26,364 nt of DNA from Suillus spraguei. Lineage: Eukaryota > Basidiomycota > Agaricomycetes > Boletales > Suillaceae. Below, in pieces: positions 18,146 to 26,364 of the stretch (its first letter is position 1; the number at the start of each line of letters is the position of its first letter). Under the pieces are notes generated by a model. It made no database searches. It saw only the letters and a list, made by a program, of their open reading frames with translations, and was not told the DNA's origin. Position numbers and translations under genes: made by a program. The stretch spans positions 1-26,364 of the forward strand of contig JABCPU010000796.1 of the NCBI GenBank assembly GCA_016800925.1, in the 5' to 3' direction.

Positions 18146-20119
18146 TTACTCTCCAACTTCCATGTCTTCCTCCTTCATGCCAGTTGAAGACGCACTGCGA
18201 TGATCGGCAGCAGCATCGGCTGCTTCTCTCAACTCCGCGTCCACATCAGCATCACATTCACCGTCTACGTCTGGATCTGTGTTGGGATCGGAGTGGGGAG
18301 TAGGAAGATGTTGCGCTGAGAGGTGTGTCAACTAGGGGGTGGTAGAATGGAGGACGTTTCACCCACCAGAGGACACCGCACCACGTCGTCTTCGTCCAGG
18401 GTCTTCATCGTCTGTGGTCTGTAGAGTAGCGATCGCAGGCGGGGAGGGAGGATCATGGTTCTGATCTCTTTCACGGTCCTTCGCAGACCCTCTAGCGCGC
18501 TTCTTCTCCTGTAAAGGCACGGGTACAACGAAAGACGCTGAGCTTGGAAAGACTTGCGACTGCGACTGAGACTGTCTCTGCGTCCCATTAATTGCACTGA
18601 CAGGAATGATATCCGTACGGTGTAATCGTGCTGCACTGGCGTTGTTACTTCCACCCACATTTACATCTGTCGTTCCCCGCCGTTCTACACGTTTCATTTT
18701 TTTTTTTCTGCAGCGGTCGCACACGGTACCAGGGCCCCATCTTTCGACACATTTGTTGTCTTTGTAGCGGCCTGGTGAGCCACATTGGTGGTATATGCGC
18801 TGGCCGATAGCATTAGTGGGGGAACGAGGTGGTGGTGGGGGAATAGCGGGTGGACGAACTGGTGCGATGGGAGTGACGAGGGCGTTAGGAGGTGTTAGCG
18901 GGGAGCCATTATGAGCTGGCGCTACTTCATCAACTCGAGATCCGTTTATTAAAAAGGGACGCACTAATATTTGCGCTTGACCCTGGTTTGCCCTTCTTTT
19001 GAGGGGCGCCAGTAACAGGAGGGGCAAAAATAATGGTTCGATAGGTCCCGAGCTCGCCAGGCTGATCTAATGGACCTACGGGAATACTCCCTGACTGGTG
19101 AGCAGCCAAGACGGCATGGGGAGATCGTGACTGTTGTTCACGAGCATTCAGAATGCTCCTTTCATCGGTGGCAGTATCAAGGAGGAGATCCTTAATGTCC
19201 TGCAGTGTATCGTCTATATTTGAGTGGCTGCTGGAGCGAGAGTGAGATTTATGAGTAGGCTGAATGGTAGGGTGGTTGAGGTGTTGAATCTGGGGAAGCT
19301 GCTGGGAGTGGTGATCAATGTCAGGGATGCGTCCGCGTGACATGGAGGTGGCCTGGGGAACGTGAGGAGATAGAAAGCTGGTATAAGAAGCAACTTACGG
19401 AGAGGGGAGGCCTGTGATCGTATTCGCCATGGTCGTTACGTGGTCGCTTGGAAGGAGGCTGAGGTGGTGCAATATGATAGGAAGGGTCATCGAAGCTGCC
19501 CGAGCGAGGACGGACGCCACGGGTGGATGGTGGAGGTGGGAGTGGGCCTGGAGGGAGTGCAGCAGAACTAAGTGACGAGGAGGTGTAGCGATGATGAGAT
19601 CGATGGTATGAACGAGGTGGGGGTTCTACGGTGATGCTGGGGTTTGCAGAATAAGGGCTGTAGTCAAGCGGAATCTGATTTGGGATTGAAGTCAAGACAA
19701 GATGACCGCCTGCATCTCTAAAGATGCGCTGAAAACCAGCATGTGCGTCTGCAGCACGAGATTCAATGGCGGCGAGATATTTATTAAGTTCTTCGTAAGA
19801 TTCGAGAACAACTCGTCTACGTGCTTCTGCCTCGTCTCTCTGTCTATCGGCATGGGCTACACGTGCCTCAGCTTCTTCGATGACACGGCGAGCCTCGCCT
19901 GAGAGGGGAGCACCGTTGACGGTTGCAGCTTGAAATTCTGCTAGTAGACGCTCTGCTTTTTTCTAGTCGTTTCTTTGTGTTTCCGAGTTCTTTTGTGAGC
20001 CTGTCATTGTCGCAATAACTGTTATGAAGTAGATGAGCGAGTTGAGCATTGGAATGATTATTTATTATTCCATTTGGTGAAGGTAGAGGAGGGGAAGTCA
20101 TGGGAGGTTCTGTAGACAT
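18146..20119 (-). CDS. coiled-coil, proline-rich protein with GATA-like Cys4 zinc-binding motif, two apparent frameshifts
   Basis: The start at 20119 gives MSTEPPMTSPPLPSPNG, then a coiled coil (NDRLTKELGNTKKRLEK continuing AERLLAEFQ, EEAEARVAHADRQRDEAEAR). A Pro/Ser-rich disordered part with PPSKRPRNDHGEYDHR follows, then SHSNIDDTLQDIKDLLLD, RTIIFAPPVTGAP, and a cysteine module (CGSPGRYKDNKCVERWGPGT, then CDRCRKKKMKRVERRGT) with spacing C-x10-C-x9-C-x2-C. The tail is acidic and ends KEEDMEVGE. Exons: 20119-19399, 19352-18367 and 18315-18146. A 1-nt shift is needed at or near a T6 run (19957-19962) and another near an A5 run (18951-18955). With both allowed for, the frame closes to about 624 codons. 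This could be a pseudogene or assembly errors. It is probably a nuclear regulator of a conserved but unnamed basidiomycete type (inferred). Confidence 0.68.
18697..18707 (-). repeat. 11-base homopolymer in the zinc-module coding region
   Basis: T11 on the plus strand, reading as lysine codons just after the CDRC pair. It is a slippage-prone site inside the conserved motif of the coiled-coil/Cys4 gene. Confidence 0.8.
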
Positions 20120-20531
20120 GCTATCGCGTTAGTGGGGGAAGAGGAGGTCCATGATGGGTTTCATTATTATTGGAATGTGGGTTGATGAGAGTTGTTTCCC
20201 TGTTGGTATTCTGCGTTAGCCTCGTGCCTCGGCTAACACAGAATTTAGTCTACGCTGAAGTGGCGCAACGCATCTTGAAGCCTGGTTTTGTCAGACGTAA
20301 ATGACACGTAAAATCTTCGCCCACTTTAATGACGTAGCGTTGATGATGCGTCCTTTGCGTGGGTTGTGCAGCCTGCCGGAATGTTCTGGTATCAGGAGTC
20401 ACTGCGGAAACGAGAGTTTGATCAAGTCTGAAAAGACGACACAACCGGTACATCATCATCAGTGAAAGTTAGCATAGTCATATCTTTTTTCATACATACG
20501 TCGTACCAAGATAATGACTGAGTTTTATTTG
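20120..20531. other. intergenic region with a strong hairpin
   Basis: No gene was seen. An inverted repeat at 20209-20221 and 20231-20243 (ttctgcgttagcc and its near-complement, 12 of 13 pairs, 9-nt loop) is the only structure noticed. It could be a MITE remnant or a regulatory hairpin. Confidence 0.5.
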
Positions 20532-21116
20532 TTAGGTCCTGTTTGGACAGCGAAATTCGAAATTCGTATCATGTGATCCGGGAGACGCCGGGTCAAAGCA
20601 CGAATAACATACAATAAGACGTATTAGTTTTAATAGTACTATTATCGTCCCCTGTATATACTTGCCTTGTAATGGATCCTGTCGCCGTCAACCAACATGC
20701 CTACAACCCCAATCTAGAAACACATGCCCTAATACTCAAGCGCAAAGCCCGAGAGCAGGGAAAACTTCACCGTCATCGTTTCATGTTGCTTATCACTTGT
20801 ATAGTGGCTCAAGTATCAGCCCTGTATTACAGTCTCTTTAAAACCCCCCGGGAAAAAATACCATACCACACCTCCGCTTTGACAGGCCATGCTTGGGTTC
20901 TGGAACTCATCCAGACAGGATCCGGCATAATCTGGGCATGAATTTAGAAGTGTTTGAAGAACTACTGCGAGTTCTCCAGGAGAATGGATTTGAGCAGTCT
21001 CGCAATGGTGTTTCATTAGAGGAACAATTAGCTATTTTTTTATATACCTGCGTTACCGGTCTCTCAACTCGCCATGTGGGTGAGCGCTTCCAGCGGTCCC
21101 CCCAAACAATCACAAG
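20532..21116 (+). pseudogene. PIF/Harbinger-type transposase 5' fragment, with candidate left end
   Basis: A start at 20672 opens a frame with a hydrophobic helix and the segment HTSALTGHAWVLEL. After a frame change near 20905 it continues HPDRIRHNLGMNLEVFEELL, then GVSLEEQLAIFLYTCVTGLS and RHVGERFQRSPQTI, then a donor-like gtaagg at 21117. These are the helical N-terminal and helix-turn-helix blocks of fungal Harbinger nucleases; the DDE catalytic part is missing downstream. Upstream, ggtcctgtttggacagc at 20535 is preceded by TTA, which fits a Harbinger terminus and 3-bp target. No matching right end was found. This is a truncated, frameshifted relic. Confidence 0.72.
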
Positions 21117-21520
21117 GTAAGGTGGGCCCGCCTACTCAGTGAAAAAAAGCCCACAAGTCCTCGAAACTGATACAAACCCTTCCCTATATTAATTCTTGAC
21201 ATCTCTTTCAACGGTTGATCTTCTTATACTACTTTATCATCATCAGTGAGGCAGGTGAAATCTGATTTATAGTTCGGGAAATGCCGTGACTGATAACCTT
21301 ACTTTCCAATTTATCTGGTCACCTGACCTCCGCGTCGCGTCGTTCTATTACTCTATCACGTTCCGGTTGTTGTCAATCTGTTTGGTTTGGTGGGTCCCTG
21401 TTTTTTCTTTACAATGTTCCCTGCACGCAGTTACCACGCCTGGTGGATCGTCGCATTTCAACACCTGGTGTTTGGACGGCGGTCTACTTCCTCTTGGCAA
21501 TCTCACAATAAACAATTCAG

Positions 21521-23367
<1,847 letters not shown>

Positions 23368-23968
23368 GTGCACCAGTGCCTCAGGCCCATGATCTCGTAC
23401 TTCTGCATGTGTGTGGGGTCCTCTACGCATATTCTTTATCCATTTCTTTTTGGTTTCTTCTCTCAAGCTTGATCGTAATGCGCACTTCTCCATGCCCTAA
23501 TGAATTTCCTTGACATTGTTTCCTTCCTTTTTTTCAATGCTACGGCTTTCCGCTTGTTTTTCTCTTCATTCCTGCTCGATGATATGGTATTGGTCTCACT
23601 GCAATGTTTGTGTTCACGTACTCACGACCGCATCTACTTACATTCCTGCAATTCACTATCGTCCATGCATCAATAATCACATATTTTCTGCCTCACAAAC
23701 TGTATCCCAAGTCCCCATCATTGCTCCAATATATATCTATATCCAAAGATTTTCGTGTGCCGAGGCTTCTCAATCCCTCACCATCATTGGCAACAGAAAT
23801 CGACTCGCACATCTCATGCACATCAATAACAGACAAATCTATGGAACAACAATGCCCCTTGATAGATATATCTATGTATGATAAAGTGTCCAACACTACG
23901 AAGACTTTAAAAAAAGGCCGCCACCAGTCAGGTTTGACGATGGACCAGGAAGCACCGGCTGTAGTACC
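23368..23968. other. convergent 3' intergenic region
   Basis: T-rich DNA between the ends of the forkhead gene (plus) and the amidase gene (minus). Overlapping short plus-strand frames show no family features, so it is probably untranslated 3' flanks of both genes. Confidence 0.6.

Positions 23969-26364
<2,396 letters not shown>

Noticed and set aside
21160..21200. Possible right end of the Harbinger element (tacaaacccttccctatattaa)
   Set aside because: Its complement matches the left candidate end only at the TTA and a few bases, too weak to call.
21286..21520. Extension of the forkhead protein to 21286 with a hydrophobic N-terminus
   Set aside because: It would begin at a GTG, the hydrophobic stretch is atypical for a forkhead factor, and a good splice acceptor at 21513-21520 explains the open frame.

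Overview
The window looks like genomic DNA of an agaricomycete (mushroom-forming basidiomycete). Introns are 45-60 nt with GT(A/G)NGT donors and short branch sites. The gene families seen are typical of the group: a KDZ transposase with a cysteine cluster and a Ulp1 tail, a basidiomycete-type hAT, a polyporopepsin-like aspartic protease, a forkhead factor, an AmdS-type amidase and an ALDH. No tRNA, rRNA or CRISPR was seen.

Positions 1-14277 form a three-level nest. The outermost layer is a secreted aspartic protease gene on the minus strand: its 5' part is at 13357-14277 and it resumes at 70-1, running off the left edge. A hAT element (71-13356, about 2.25 kb without its own insertion) lies in a protease exon, with matching terminal inverted repeats (TIRs) and an exact 8-bp target duplication (atgtaggc). 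An 11,023-bp KDZ element (1771-12793) lies in the last conserved domain of the hAT transposase, with its own imperfect TIRs and an exact 8-bp duplication (tggcttgg). Removing the elements on paper restores the reading frame at both junctions.

The KDZ element looks complete. It has subterminal repeats at both ends and two plus-strand multi-exon genes: a 1249-codon KDZ transposase whose C-terminus is a Ulp1/SUMO-protease-like domain with all catalytic residues, and a 1298-codon protein of unknown function rich in low-complexity and tandem repeats. The two are probably the mobility module and an accessory factor. A 10 x 22-bp minisatellite lies in the right arm.

Positions 14278-26364 hold host genes, most of them damaged: a possible membrane protein with an in-frame stop, a heavily decayed aldehyde dehydrogenase, a gene-poor stretch (16182-18145), a coiled-coil/zinc-binding proline-rich protein with two 1-nt frameshifts in homopolymers, a truncated Harbinger-like transposase, a forkhead transcription factor without a visible first exon, and an amidase with a frameshift and two non-consensus splice donors. 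The inserted KDZ element reads better than most of the host genes around it. That fits a transposon-accumulating, low-constraint region, although single-base homopolymer lesions could also be assembly errors.
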